Assembly (NCBI GenBank): GCA_034926415.1 | Contig: JAYFRC010000103.1 | Span: forward strand, 1 to 13,277 | DNA from: JAYFRC01 sp034926415 | GTDB lineage: Bacteria > Bacillota > Clostridia > Oscillospirales > Oscillospiraceae | Direction: 5' to 3' | DNA: 13,277 bases | Shown here: positions 6,743-12,891 of the stretch, piece after piece | Numbering within the stretch: the stretch's first letter is position 1 | How the letters are laid out: each line of letters begins with the position of its first letter | Notes under the pieces: model-generated | Databases searched by the model: none | The model's input: only the letters and a program-made list of their open reading frames with translations | What the model was told of the DNA's origin: nothing | Made by a program: the position numbers and the translations under genes

Positions 6743-9286
6743 TTGGCACAGCATAAGAAGGATTACAAACCCGAAGACATTATGTTCCCGAACCAGAAGA
6801 TAGTGAATTCCGAGCTTGTAGGCGAAATGGAAAAATCTTACATCGAGTATGCAATGTCAGTCATCGTCGGACGCGCGCTGCCCGATGTGCGCGACGGCCT
6901 TAAACCCGTCCACCGCCGCATTCTTTACGCAATGTACGAGGACAACCTCACAAGCGACAAGCCTTTCAAAAAATCCGCAACCTGCGTCGGCGACGTGCTC
7001 GGCCGCTATCATCCCCACGGCGACGCTTCGGTCTACGACGCAATGGTGCGTCTGGCGCAGGATTTCTCAATGCGCTATATGCTCGTCGACGGACACGGCA
7101 ACTTCGGCTCCGTGGACGGCGACCCCCCGGCAGCCTATCGTTATACGGAAGCTAGACTGGCAAAAATTTCCAATGAAATGCTCCGCGATATTGACAAGGA
7201 AACCGTTGACTGGGACCCGAACTTCGACGAAAGCCGCAAAGAGCCCCGGGTTTTGCCTTCGCGCTTTCCGAACCTGCTTGTAAATGGCAGCTCCGGCATC
7301 GCGGTCGGCATGGCTACGAATATCCCGCCCCATAACCTGACAGAAGTTATCAGCGCCTGCATCTGCGTGCTCGACAATCCCGAAGCGACGCTCGGCGACC
7401 TGATGGAATACGTCACCGGGCCGGATTTCCCGACAAGGGGCATCATCATGGGACGCAGCGGAATCCGCGCGGCTTACGCCACGGGCCGCGGCAAGATAGT
7501 GATCCGTGCCCGCACCGAGTTGGAAGAATACGGCCACGACCGCACCCGCATCATCGTGACCGAAATACCGTATCAGGTCAACAAGCGCATGCTGATAAAG
7601 AACATGGCCGATCAGGTCAACGATAAGCGGCTCGACGGCATCAGCGATATCCGCGACGAGTCCGACCGCAACGGCATGCGCATAGTCATAGAGCTAAAGC
7701 AGACCGCGAACCCGCAGGTCGTTCTGAACCGCCTGTTCACGCAGACGCAGCTCCAGAGCAGCTTTGCGATAAACATACTGGCGCTTGTGGATAACCAGAG
7801 CCAGCCGCGAATACTCAATCTGCGCCAGATAATAGACGAGTACCTTAAATTCCAGGAGCAGATAGTAACGCGCCGTACGATATTCGACCGCAAAAAAGCG
7901 CTTGAGCGCGCGCATTTGCTGGAAGGACTGCTTATTGCCGAGAAGGACATCGACGAGGTCATACGCGTGATACGCAGCTCCTACGACAACGCAAAAGAAA
8001 ACCTGATGTCCAAGTTCGGGCTCGACGATGTACAGGCGCAGGCTATACTCGACATGAAGCTCGGCAGACTGCAGGGACTTGAAAGAGAGAAGCTGGAGGC
8101 CGAGTACAAGGAGCTCGAAGAGCGCATAGAGCGTTTTAATTCGCTGCTGGCCGACCCGGAGAAGATAAAGGGCGTGCTGAAGAGCGAACTTATCGAGATA
8201 TGCGACAAGTTCGGCGACGAGCGCAAGACCGAGATACAGGACGTCGAGGACGAGATAGACATAGAAGACCTCATCGAGGAGGAGGCCTGTGTCTACACAC
8301 TGACAAAGGCCGGCTATATCAAGCGCGTGCCTGCGTCGGTCTACCGCTCGCAAAAACGCGGCGGCAAGGGCGTTTCCGCGATGACGACGCGCGAGGAGGA
8401 TTATGCGGACACGGTCTTCACCGCGTCTACGCACGATTATCTCCTGTTCTTCACGAACACCGGAAAGGTGCACCGCAAGAAGGGCTATATGATACCGGAA
8501 GCAGGACGCACCGCAAAGGGCACAAACATCGTCAACATACTGCCGGTGGAGCCGGGCGAGCGCGTTACTGCAATGCTGCACACACGCGAGCTCAACGCCG
8601 ACCGCTTCCTGTTCATGATAACGAGAAACGGCACCGTCAAGCGCATTTCCGCCGATTCGCTGAAGAATATCCGGAGCGTGGGTATCCGCGCGCTGCACCT
8701 CGACGAGGGCGACGAGCTCATAGCCGTACGCGAGACAGACGGCGAACAGAACATCCTGCTCGCCACAAACGCCGGCATGGCGATATGCTTCAACGAGAAT
8801 GACGTGCGCGTCATGGGACGCGATGCTACGGGCGTTCGCGGCATCAGACTGCGCGCGGGCGACTTTGTCGTCGGCGCCGGCGAGCTGAGCGAGGGCACGG
8901 AGCTCCTTACGCTGACCGAGAACGGCTACGGCAAGCGCACGCCGGTTGAGGAATATATGCGCGGCGACGATAACCAGCCCCAGAGGCGCGGCGGCAGCGG
9001 CCTTAAGAACTATAACATTACGGCAAAGACCGGCAAGGCCGTCGCGGCGGAGATAGTGCGCGACGACGAGGATATCCTCGTCATGTCAAGCGACGGCGAC
9101 ATGATACGTATGCCGGTTTCCGGCGTAAATATTTACGGACGCCTGACGCAGGGCGTGCGGATAATGAACGTCCCGGAGGGCGTGACCGTCATTTCCATGG
9201 CGCGGACGGATAAGGAAGATGACGAGGGTGCGTCCGAAACGCCGGAATCGGGCGCGGAGCAGCCTGTCGTACCAGACGCGGAATGA
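6743..9286 (+). CDS. gyrA: DNA gyrase subunit A
   Basis: GyrA cuts and rejoins DNA in gyrase. The 847-aa product has the breakage-reunion domain (to about 500) with catalytic Y134 in AAYRYTEARL, preceded by R133, and a C-terminal beta-pinwheel that wraps DNA. The GyrA box appears as QKRGGKG (537-543), and a related QRRGGSG lies at 747-753, as expected for true gyrase rather than topoisomerase IV. The quinolone-determining loop reads HGDASVYD, so the position equal to E. coli S83 is Ala (A95), while the acidic residue (D99) is kept. The start is TTG 6743, supported by GGGAGGG (6728-6734) 8 bases upstream. The tail (about 822-847) is acidic and probably disordered. A strong terminator follows immediately. 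Confidence 0.98.
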   Translation: MAQHKKDYKPEDIMFPNQKIVNSELVGEMEKSYIEYAMSVIVGRALPDVRDGLKPVHRRILYAMYEDNLTSDKPFKKSATCVGDVLGRYHPHGDASVYDAMVRLAQDFSMRYMLVDGHGNFGSVDGDPPAAYRYTEARLAKISNEMLRDIDKETVDWDPNFDESRKEPRVLPSRFPNLLVNGSSGIAVGMATNIPPHNLTEVISACICVLDNPEATLGDLMEYVTGPDFPTRGIIMGRSGIRAAYATGRGKIVIRARTELEEYGHDRTRIIVTEIPYQVNKRMLIKNMADQVNDKRLDGISDIRDESDRNGMRIVIELKQTANPQVVLNRLFTQTQLQSSFAINILALVDNQSQPRILNLRQIIDEYLKFQEQIVTRRTIFDRKKALERAHLLEGLLIAEKDIDEVIRVIRSSYDNAKENLMSKFGLDDVQAQAILDMKLGRLQGLEREKLEAEYKELEERIERFNSLLADPEKIKGVLKSELIEICDKFGDERKTEIQDVEDEIDIEDLIEEEACVYTLTKAGYIKRVPASVYRSQKRGGKGVSAMTTREEDYADTVFTASTHDYLLFFTNTGKVHRKKGYMIPEAGRTAKGTNIVNILPVEPGERVTAMLHTRELNADRFLFMITRNGTVKRISADSLKNIRSVGIRALHLDEGDELIAVRETDGEQNILLATNAGMAICFNENDVRVMGRDATGVRGIRLRAGDFVVGAGELSEGTELLTLTENGYGKRTPVEEYMRGDDNQPQRRGGSGLKNYNITAKTGKAVAAEIVRDDEDILVMSSDGDMIRMPVSGVNIYGRLTQGVRIMNVPEGVTVISMARTDKEDDEGASETPESGAEQPVVPDAE

Positions 9287-9288
9287 CA

Positions 9289-9324
9289 AAAATCAGGAGG
9301 GGACGGAAGTCCTCTCCTGATTTT
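9289..9324. terminator. Rho-independent terminator after gyrA
   Basis: AAAATCAGGAGGGGAC (9289-9304), loop GGAA and GTCCTCTCCTGATTTT (9309-9324) form a 16-bp stem with a single G-T wobble. The A and T ends let it work on either strand. It closes the dnaA-gyrA gene block. Confidence 0.92.
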
Positions 9325-9379
9325 CAAAACATTAATTATTTGCGTGGGCGCGGACAAAATTGCCTTTAAGGGGACTTAT

Positions 9380-9514
9380 ATGAAGACAGTGACTATTTAT
9401 ACCGACGGCGGATATTGCTTCGCAAATCCGGAAATGCCGCCGCTCGCTCGCCCCTTGCGGGGCAACCGCTCGGGTATGGCAGGCACGTGCCGTCGGGTTC
9501 GGAGGCTTTTATGA
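9380..9514 (+). pseudogene. Remnant of an rnhA 5' end, still open as a 44-codon ORF overlapping rnhA
   Basis: The ORF begins MKTVTIYTDG, nearly the same as the MKTVPIYTDG of the intact rnhA 131 bases downstream; the first 30 bases match at 25. Similarity fades through GYCFANP (compare ACSGNP) and the rest comes from a GC-rich insert unrelated to RNase H. AAGGGGA (9368-9374) lies 5 bases before ATG 9380, so it is probably translated. Its TGA (9512-9514) overlaps the rnhA start as ATGA, so the remnant could now serve as a coupled leader peptide for rnhA. No catalytic function is possible: only the first of the four acidic residues is present. It may be the front of a displaced resident rnhA or a partial tandem duplicate. 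Confidence 0.7.
9433..9500. repeat. GC-rich insert upstream of rnhA with hairpins
   Basis: Between the rnhA 5' remnant and the intact gene lies sequence with no similarity to rnhA. It contains a GCCCC-TTGC-GGGGC hairpin (9450-9463) and a perfect 10-bp palindrome GGCACGTGCC (9482-9491). It resembles a small palindromic repeat element, but I cannot show other copies in this window. Confidence 0.4.
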
Positions 9515-9957
9515 AGACAGTACCGATCTACACCGACGGCGCGTGCAGCGGCAACCCCGGCCCGGGGGGTTGGGGAGCGGTGCTCATGTACGGCGCGCAC
9601 AAAAAGGAGCTCTCCGGCGGCGAGGTCTCTACGACAAATAACCGCATGGAGCTGACCGCCGTTATCGAGGCGCTGGCGCTGCTTAAAGAGCCATGCGCCG
9701 TCGAGCTGTGGTCGGACTCAAAATACGTCATCGACGGCCTTTCAAAAGGGTGGGCTAAGACCTGGAAGAAAAACGGCTGGAAAAAAGCCGACAAAAAGCC
9801 TGCCCTGAACCCAGAGCTATGGGAGCGCCTGCTCGCCCTGACCGAAGGCCACGAAATGCGCTATCATTGGGTCAAGGGCCATGCGGAGAACGAGTACAAC
9901 AACCGCTGCGATGAGCTGGCGGTGGCCGAGAGCAGGAAATACAGGCAAGGCCCTTGA
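9511..9957 (+). CDS. rnhA: Ribonuclease HI
   Basis: RNase HI degrades the RNA strand of RNA-DNA hybrids, clearing primers and R-loops. The 148-aa product has the normal length. The four catalytic acidic residues are D9 (YTDGACSGNPGPGGWG), E47 (NNRMELTA), D69 (LWSDSKYV) and D134 (NRCDELA), with H124 in VKGHAENEYNNRCDELA. ATG 9511 has GGAGG (9501-9505) 5 bases upstream; an in-frame extension back to 9415 runs through insert sequence and is rejected. The C-terminus ends RKYRQGP, while the duplicate downstream ends RKYK, suggesting the insert changed the last few codons. The gene is bracketed by partial copies of its own two ends, and its start overlaps the stop of the upstream remnant. Confidence 0.95.
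   Translation: MKTVPIYTDGACSGNPGPGGWGAVLMYGAHKKELSGGEVSTTNNRMELTAVIEALALLKEPCAVELWSDSKYVIDGLSKGWAKTWKKNGWKKADKKPALNPELWERLLALTEGHEMRYHWVKGHAENEYNNRCDELAVAESRKYRQGP
9873..9941 (+). repeat. 69-bp direct repeat, copy A (3' end of intact rnhA)
   Basis: This stretch runs from CAAGGGCCATGCGG to GCAGGAAATA and recurs 209 bases downstream at 10082-10150 with one difference (a synonymous T/C in an Asp codon). Here it encodes the rnhA segment KGHAENEYNNRCDELAVAES and a few residues beyond. Confidence 0.95.
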
Positions 9958-10081
9958 CCTACTCGCCGCAAGTGCGGCGTTGCGAGCGTTTTGCAAAGCA
10001 AAACCTCGATGCCGGGCGGATTCACTCCGCCCGAGCAGAGAAACTAAGACACGACTCCGGCGCGGTCTGCCGTGCCGGTAA
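9942..10081. repeat. 140-bp insert of four consecutive hairpins between the two repeat copies
   Basis: The insert separates the two copies of the rnhA 3' end. It contains CGCCGC-AAGT-GCGGCG (9964-9979), GTTTTGC-AAA-GCAAAAC (9988-10004, extended by CGAG/CTCG with one bulged base), CGGGCGGA-TTCAC-TCCGCCCG (10013-10033) and CCGGCGCGG-TCTG-CCGTGCCGG (10057-10078, one G-T wobble). Such a chain of tight hairpins suggests a small non-autonomous repeat element or a structured RNA. It encodes no transposase. It is open in more than one reading frame, as GC-rich DNA often is, so I assign no protein. Confidence 0.55.
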
Positions 10082-10157
10082 CAAGGGCCATGCGGAGAAC
10101 GAGTACAACAACCGCTGCGACGAGCTGGCGGTGGCCGAGAGCAGGAAATATAAGTGA
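10082..10157 (+). pseudogene. Detached copy of the rnhA 3' end
   Basis: This is copy B of the 69-bp direct repeat, with 68 of 69 bases identical to 9873-9941, followed by AAG TGA. It encodes KGHAENEYNNRCDELAVAES then RKYK and a stop: only the last catalytic Asp region of RNase H. It cannot be active by itself. Because RKYK is a more ordinary ending than RKYRQGP, this may be the original 3' end of the gene. The frame is open back through the insert to TTG 9954, which overlaps the rnhA stop as TTGA, but no ribosome binding site supports translation there. Confidence 0.85.
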
Positions 10158-10229
10158 TCAACAGCAAAAGTTATACAAAAATTCACCGCCGCGCATACGC
10201 TCCGGTTGGTAATTATTGATGTGAAAATC

Positions 10230-10258
10230 TTGACATTGTGATACCGTTCACCTATACT
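10230..10258 (+). promoter_or_regulatory. Promoter of the alpha/beta hydrolase gene
   Basis: TTGACA (10230-10235), a 17-base spacer and TATACT (10253-10258) form a strong vegetative promoter. The spacer contains GTGA-N6-TCAC (10238-10251), a possible operator. This shows that the hydrolase is expressed independently of rnhA. Confidence 0.75.
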
Positions 10259-10259
10259 T

Positions 10260-10290
10260 GAATATGAAATATGAATTAGATTTCATGTTC
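10260..10290 (+). promoter_or_regulatory. Inverted repeat at the start of the hydrolase transcript
   Basis: GAATATGAAAT (10260-10270) pairs with ATTTCATGTTC (10280-10290) over 11 bp with one T-G wobble and a 9-base loop. It sits just downstream of the -10 element, so it could be a repressor operator or a 5' stabilising hairpin. Confidence 0.5.
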
Positions 10291-10329
10291 AAATTTACTG
10301 ATTCCAGCAATAGGAAAGGACGGACAAAA

Positions 10330-11142
10330 ATGGCGGAATTCGATTACAACGGCACAAAACTTTATTACGAAATAAAAGGCGACCCCAACGGTAAGGAAAC
10401 CGTGGCCTTTCTCAACGGCGTTATGGCGTCCACGACAAGCTGGGCGCTGCTGTATCCGATATTTGAGAAATTCGGTTTTCGCATAATACTTCACGATTTC
10501 AAGGGACAGCTCAAATCCGACAAACCTGAAGGGCCATATACATTTGCCCAGCATTGCGCCGAGGCCAAAGCACTGTTTGAGTCGCTTGGCGTGAAAAAGC
10601 TCCACCTTATCGGAACCTCCTACGGCGGAGAGGCGGCGATGAAATTCGCGATACTCTATCCCGATATGGTCAAGAGTATCTCCGTCATAGACTCCGTCAG
10701 CGAACTCGACCCCGTGCTTAGCGGTTTTGTGCTCGGCTGGAAGATTCTCTGTGACACCGGCGACGGCGAGAGATTTTTCTGGGGAATGGCGCCTAGCATC
10801 TACGGCCCGCATTTCATCGAAAAGAACGGGGAAATGCTCGCCGAGCGCGCGAAGGCCATCAAGAGCAATCCGAACGGCTATCTCGAGGGGCAGAAAATAC
10901 TGTACGATACCTTTGCAAACGACGTGTACATGACCGATGAGCTCGGCAAAATCAAGTGCCCCGCGCTTATCATTTGCGGCCAGGACGACATACTTAAACC
11001 CCAGCGCTTCTCGAAGATAATGGCGGACAATATACCGGACTCGGAGTTCATGGTAATACCGGACTGCGGCCACGTCTCCATATTTGAAAAGCCCAAAGAG
11101 CTCCAGTCAGCGATTCTTGGCTTTATCATGAAGCATTGCTGA
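10330..11142 (+). CDS. Alpha/beta fold hydrolase of unknown substrate
   Basis: The 270-aa product is a single-domain cytoplasmic alpha/beta hydrolase. The nucleophile elbow is GTSYGG (95-100), with S97 the nucleophile. The acid is probably D220 in GQDDILKP and the base H248 in CGHVS. The usual oxyanion HG motif is NG here (FLNG, 27-30), which occurs in some family members. The region about 125-200 would form the lid, and its sequence does not point to one substrate. ATG 10330 is preceded by AAAGGA (10315-10320) at 9 bases; in-frame codons back to 10258 overlap the promoter and are excluded. It could be an esterase, a lactonase or a menaquinone-pathway-like hydrolase. It has its own promoter, so its place next to the replication genes does not imply a replication role. 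Confidence 0.85.
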   Translation: MAEFDYNGTKLYYEIKGDPNGKETVAFLNGVMASTTSWALLYPIFEKFGFRIILHDFKGQLKSDKPEGPYTFAQHCAEAKALFESLGVKKLHLIGTSYGGEAAMKFAILYPDMVKSISVIDSVSELDPVLSGFVLGWKILCDTGDGERFFWGMAPSIYGPHFIEKNGEMLAERAKAIKSNPNGYLEGQKILYDTFANDVYMTDELGKIKCPALIICGQDDILKPQRFSKIMADNIPDSEFMVIPDCGHVSIFEKPKELQSAILGFIMKHC

Positions 11143-11282
11143 TAAATTTAGGGGCGGGATCCCGTATTTACAAATTGTTCATTTACACTTCATAATTTGG
11201 AAATGTTCGGGGGATATATTATAAGCATGCAAAGGGAAACCGATGCATCCCCCTCTTTCTCTCTTCTAATACAAAATAACAC
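11143..11282. other. Non-coding gap after the hydrolase, with palindromic sequence
   Basis: I see no gene. It contains a perfect 10-bp palindrome CGGGATCCCG (11155-11164). It also has an inverted repeat in which GGGGGAT (11209-11215) pairs with ATCCCCC (11247-11253), and an inner GCAT (11225-11228) pairs with ATGC (11243-11246). The role is unknown. Confidence 0.45.
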
Positions 11283-11316
11283 AAAAAGGCTCCGCCCGGA
11301 CAGCGGAGCTTTTTTG
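11283..11316. terminator. Shared bidirectional terminator between the hydrolase gene and gpr
   Basis: GCTCCGC (11289-11295) pairs with GCGGAGC (11303-11309), preceded by AAAAA and followed by TTTTTT. The A and T flanks give a T-run on both strands, fitting the convergent hydrolase (plus) and gpr (minus). Confidence 0.88.
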
Positions 11317-11369
11317 CAGCCAACTTTAATACTAATTGCAATATTTCTAAATAAATATACTATTTGGAA

Positions 11370-12266
11370 TCATGCCAGGAGCGCAGTGAGGTCGGCTTGG
11401 GTCAATCCGGGCTGGAGCGCGAGGGATATAGCGTAGCCGAGCATACGTCCGAATAGTTTGACCTCGCTGTCGATGTCGCGTGTCGTGACGATGAGGCCTC
11501 CGTCGTCTTTGAGCTCTTTCGGTTCGCAGCTCCCGGCTCCGCTGTCTTTAAGCAGGTCAGCGGCCATCGTCGCGGCGTCTATGACCGTTGGCACTCCGAC
11601 GACTATGACAGGCACACCGAGGCTCTCACGCGTCAGAGCGCCCCTGTGGTTGCCGACGCCGGAGCCCGGGACTATTCCCGAGTCGGAGAGCTGCACGCTT
11701 TTGCACAGCCTTGTAAAACTGCGGGCGACGAGAGCGTCAACGGCAATCACCATTGCGGGCTTCACGGACTCTGCCGCGGCGCGGATAAGCTCGGAGCTCT
11801 CCAGTCCCGTCGTGCCGAGAACACCGGTGCACACGGCCGACACGGGGCGCAGGGACTGAAACTGAGGCGACGCGGAACGAAGGTGACGGGTGACGAAGAT
11901 ATTTCCCGCCGTTTCCGGGCCCACGGCGTCGGGAGTTATCCCCGCGTTGCCGAGCAGGGCGACGAGGACCGGCGCGTCGGGCGGCAGGTCGGAGATAAGG
12001 GTCGCGAGCTCCTTGCCCAGGCACTCCACGGCCCGCGAGAATTCCGCCGCATCCCGCGACGGCGCGACGGACACAGTTCTGTAATCGCCGACAGGTTTGC
12101 CGAGGGCTTCCGATCCGCGCGAGTCGAGTATCTCAACCGACGTGACCGCGAAGCCCGACCGTTCGTAATCCTTTGCTTTCACGCCGGGGAGCTGGGTCGT
12201 TTTCCCTGCGCTTTCTTCGAAAAGCTGCTTTGCCTCGACCGCCAGATCCGTTCTTTTTGACAGCAT
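11370..12266 (-). CDS. gpr: GPR endopeptidase (germination protease)
   Basis: GPR cuts small acid-soluble spore proteins at germination, releasing DNA and amino acids. It is made as a zymogen in the forespore. The product is 298 aa from ATG 12266, which has GAGGT on the minus strand 6 bases upstream. Family marks are RTDLAVEA (5-12) at the propeptide junction, LLGNAGITPDAVGP (104-117) with D113, FVTRHL (124-129), CTGVLGTTGLES (146-157), VDALVARS (176-183) with D177 and GSGVGN (201-206). D113 and D177 correspond to the acidic residues proposed as catalytic in peptidase family A25. Only four residues precede RTDLA, shorter than the roughly 15-residue Bacillus propeptide. The gene is divergent from rpsT, as in Bacillus. 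I see no clear sigma-G promoter. Confidence 0.95.
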   Translation of the reverse strand: MLSKRTDLAVEAKQLFEESAGKTTQLPGVKAKDYERSGFAVTSVEILDSRGSEALGKPVGDYRTVSVAPSRDAAEFSRAVECLGKELATLISDLPPDAPVLVALLGNAGITPDAVGPETAGNIFVTRHLRSASPQFQSLRPVSAVCTGVLGTTGLESSELIRAAAESVKPAMVIAVDALVARSFTRLCKSVQLSDSGIVPGSGVGNHRGALTRESLGVPVIVVGVPTVIDAATMAADLLKDSGAGSCEPKELKDDGGLIVTTRDIDSEVKLFGRMLGYAISLALQPGLTQADLTALLA

Positions 12267-12290
12267 AATTTGACCTCGCATTTTCCATAC

Positions 12291-12303
12291 CCACAAAATG
12301 TGG
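12291..12303. repeat. Short palindrome upstream of gpr
   Basis: CCACA-AAA-TGTGG is a perfect 5-bp inverted repeat 25 bases upstream of the gpr start. It could be an operator or a leader hairpin; it is too short to be sure. Confidence 0.3.
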
Positions 12304-12317
12304 TAAGTTAATACTAC

Positions 12318-12359
12318 TTTTTGCTTTTTTGCGGGTCTTATTCCTAAAAAAAGCAAAAA
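12318..12359. repeat. 13-bp AT-rich inverted repeat between gpr and rpsT
   Basis: TTTTTGCTTTTTT (12318-12330) is the exact reverse complement of AAAAAAGCAAAAA (12347-12359), with a 16-base loop. It lies in the divergent gap, upstream of the rpsT promoter and inside the probable gpr leader. It may block transcription between the two units or bind a regulator. Confidence 0.5.
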
Positions 12360-12374
12360 AACCAGCGAAATGAC

Positions 12375-12403
12375 TTGCATTTTTCACCCGCTGATGTTAA
12401 AAT
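12375..12403 (+). promoter_or_regulatory. rpsT promoter
   Basis: TTGCAT (12375-12380), a 17-base spacer and TAAAAT (12398-12403) form a good vegetative promoter about 60 bases before the rpsT start. The expected transcript starts near 12410. Confidence 0.75.
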
Positions 12404-12413
12404 ATCATTCTGC

Positions 12414-12431
12414 GTGGAGTTTGTACTCCGC
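12414..12431 (+). promoter_or_regulatory. Hairpin at the 5' end of the rpsT mRNA
   Basis: GTGGAGT (12414-12420) pairs with ACTCCGC (12425-12431) around TTGT, with one T-G wobble. It sits at or just after the predicted transcript start and could protect the mRNA or take part in S20 control. Confidence 0.4.
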
Positions 12432-12461
12432 TGAATCTTCAAGCCGGAGGAGGTGTTTGGT

Positions 12462-12725
12462 TTGCCGAATATTAAGTCTGCCAAGAAGCGTGTTCTGCTG
12501 GCAAAAAGCAGAGGCGCAAACAACAAGGTCGAGAAGTCCGCGATGAAGACTGCGGTCAAAAAGTTCGAGTCCGCTGCCGCCGAAGGCAATCGCACCGAGG
12601 CTGAGACTGCTTACAAGGTCGCCGTTAAGAAGGTCGATAAGGCCAGCAAGGCCGGTCTGATCCACAAAAACAACGCGGCCAATAAAAAGAGCGCTATGAC
12701 GCTCAAGCTCAACAAGCTCGCCTGA
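12462..12725 (+). CDS. rpsT: Small ribosomal subunit protein S20 (bS20)
   Basis: S20 binds 16S rRNA early in 30S assembly. The 87-aa product is lysine- and alanine-rich, with the family start MPNIKSAKKRVLLAK (1-15) and the C-terminal IHKNNAANKKSAMTLKLNKL. The start is TTG 12462, 7 bases after the strong ribosome binding site GGAGGAGGT (12446-12454); the in-frame GTG at 12453 overlaps that site and is rejected. E. coli rpsT also starts with UUG, where the weak codon is tied to autoregulation, so the same may hold here. It is a single-gene unit with its own promoter and terminator, divergent from gpr. Confidence 0.97.
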   Translation: MPNIKSAKKRVLLAKSRGANNKVEKSAMKTAVKKFESAAAEGNRTEAETAYKVAVKKVDKASKAGLIHKNNAANKKSAMTLKLNKLA

Positions 12726-12734
12726 TAAAGCGAC

Positions 12735-12763
12735 AAAGGACGTCCCGAAGGACGTCCTTTTTT
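12735..12763 (+). terminator. rpsT terminator
   Basis: AAAGGACGTCC (12735-12745), loop CGAA and GGACGTCCTTT (12750-12760) followed by further T residues form a perfect 11-bp stem-loop just after the rpsT stop. Confidence 0.95.
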
Positions 12764-12822
12764 CATTTTTTGAAGGCGCAGACGCACAAAGACGGTTTTA
12801 TTTTCAAAACAGAAAACGGAAA

Positions 12823-12850
12823 AAGCGGAGCGCCAAAAGGCACTCCGCTT
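12823..12850 (-). terminator. Terminator of the fatty-acid transporter gene
   Basis: AAGCGGAGCGCC (12823-12834), loop AAAA and GGCACTCCGCTT (12839-12850) form a 12-bp stem with one mismatch. Upstream A residues become the T-run on the minus strand, fitting the minus-strand gene that ends at 12892. Confidence 0.88.
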
Positions 12851-12891
12851 CTTTTATGTGCATATAAGATTTTTTGATATACGGCTCTTGT

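Noticed and set aside
7694..8698. 334-codon antisense frame across gyrA
   Set aside because: It is a shadow of the GC-rich gyrA codons on the opposite strand, with no ribosome binding site and no domain.
9482..9491. GGCACGTGCC as a parS-like partition site
   Set aside because: It shares only the CACGTG core and lacks the flanking bases of the parS consensus; it fits better as part of the insert's palindromes.
9415..9510. N-terminal extension of rnhA back to 9415
   Set aside because: These codons come from the GC-rich insert; ATG 9511 has GGAGG upstream and gives the standard RNase HI start.
9954..10157. 67-codon frame joining the hairpin insert to the rnhA 3' duplicate
   Set aside because: It starts with TTG overlapping the rnhA stop, has no ribosome binding site, and the insert is open in other frames too, so openness is not evidence of coding.
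10276..11073. 265-codon antisense frame across the hydrolase gene
   Set aside because: It lies wholly opposite a well-supported hydrolase with its own promoter, and has no recognisable protein features.
11646..12260. 204-codon plus-strand frame across gpr
   Set aside because: It is antisense to a clear GPR protease and its translation is typical shadow sequence rich in Arg and Gly.
12453..12461. GTG start for rpsT
   Set aside because: It overlaps the ribosome binding site itself and would add residues (MFG, with L read at the TTG) not found in S20; TTG 12462 gives the family start MPNIKSAKKR.
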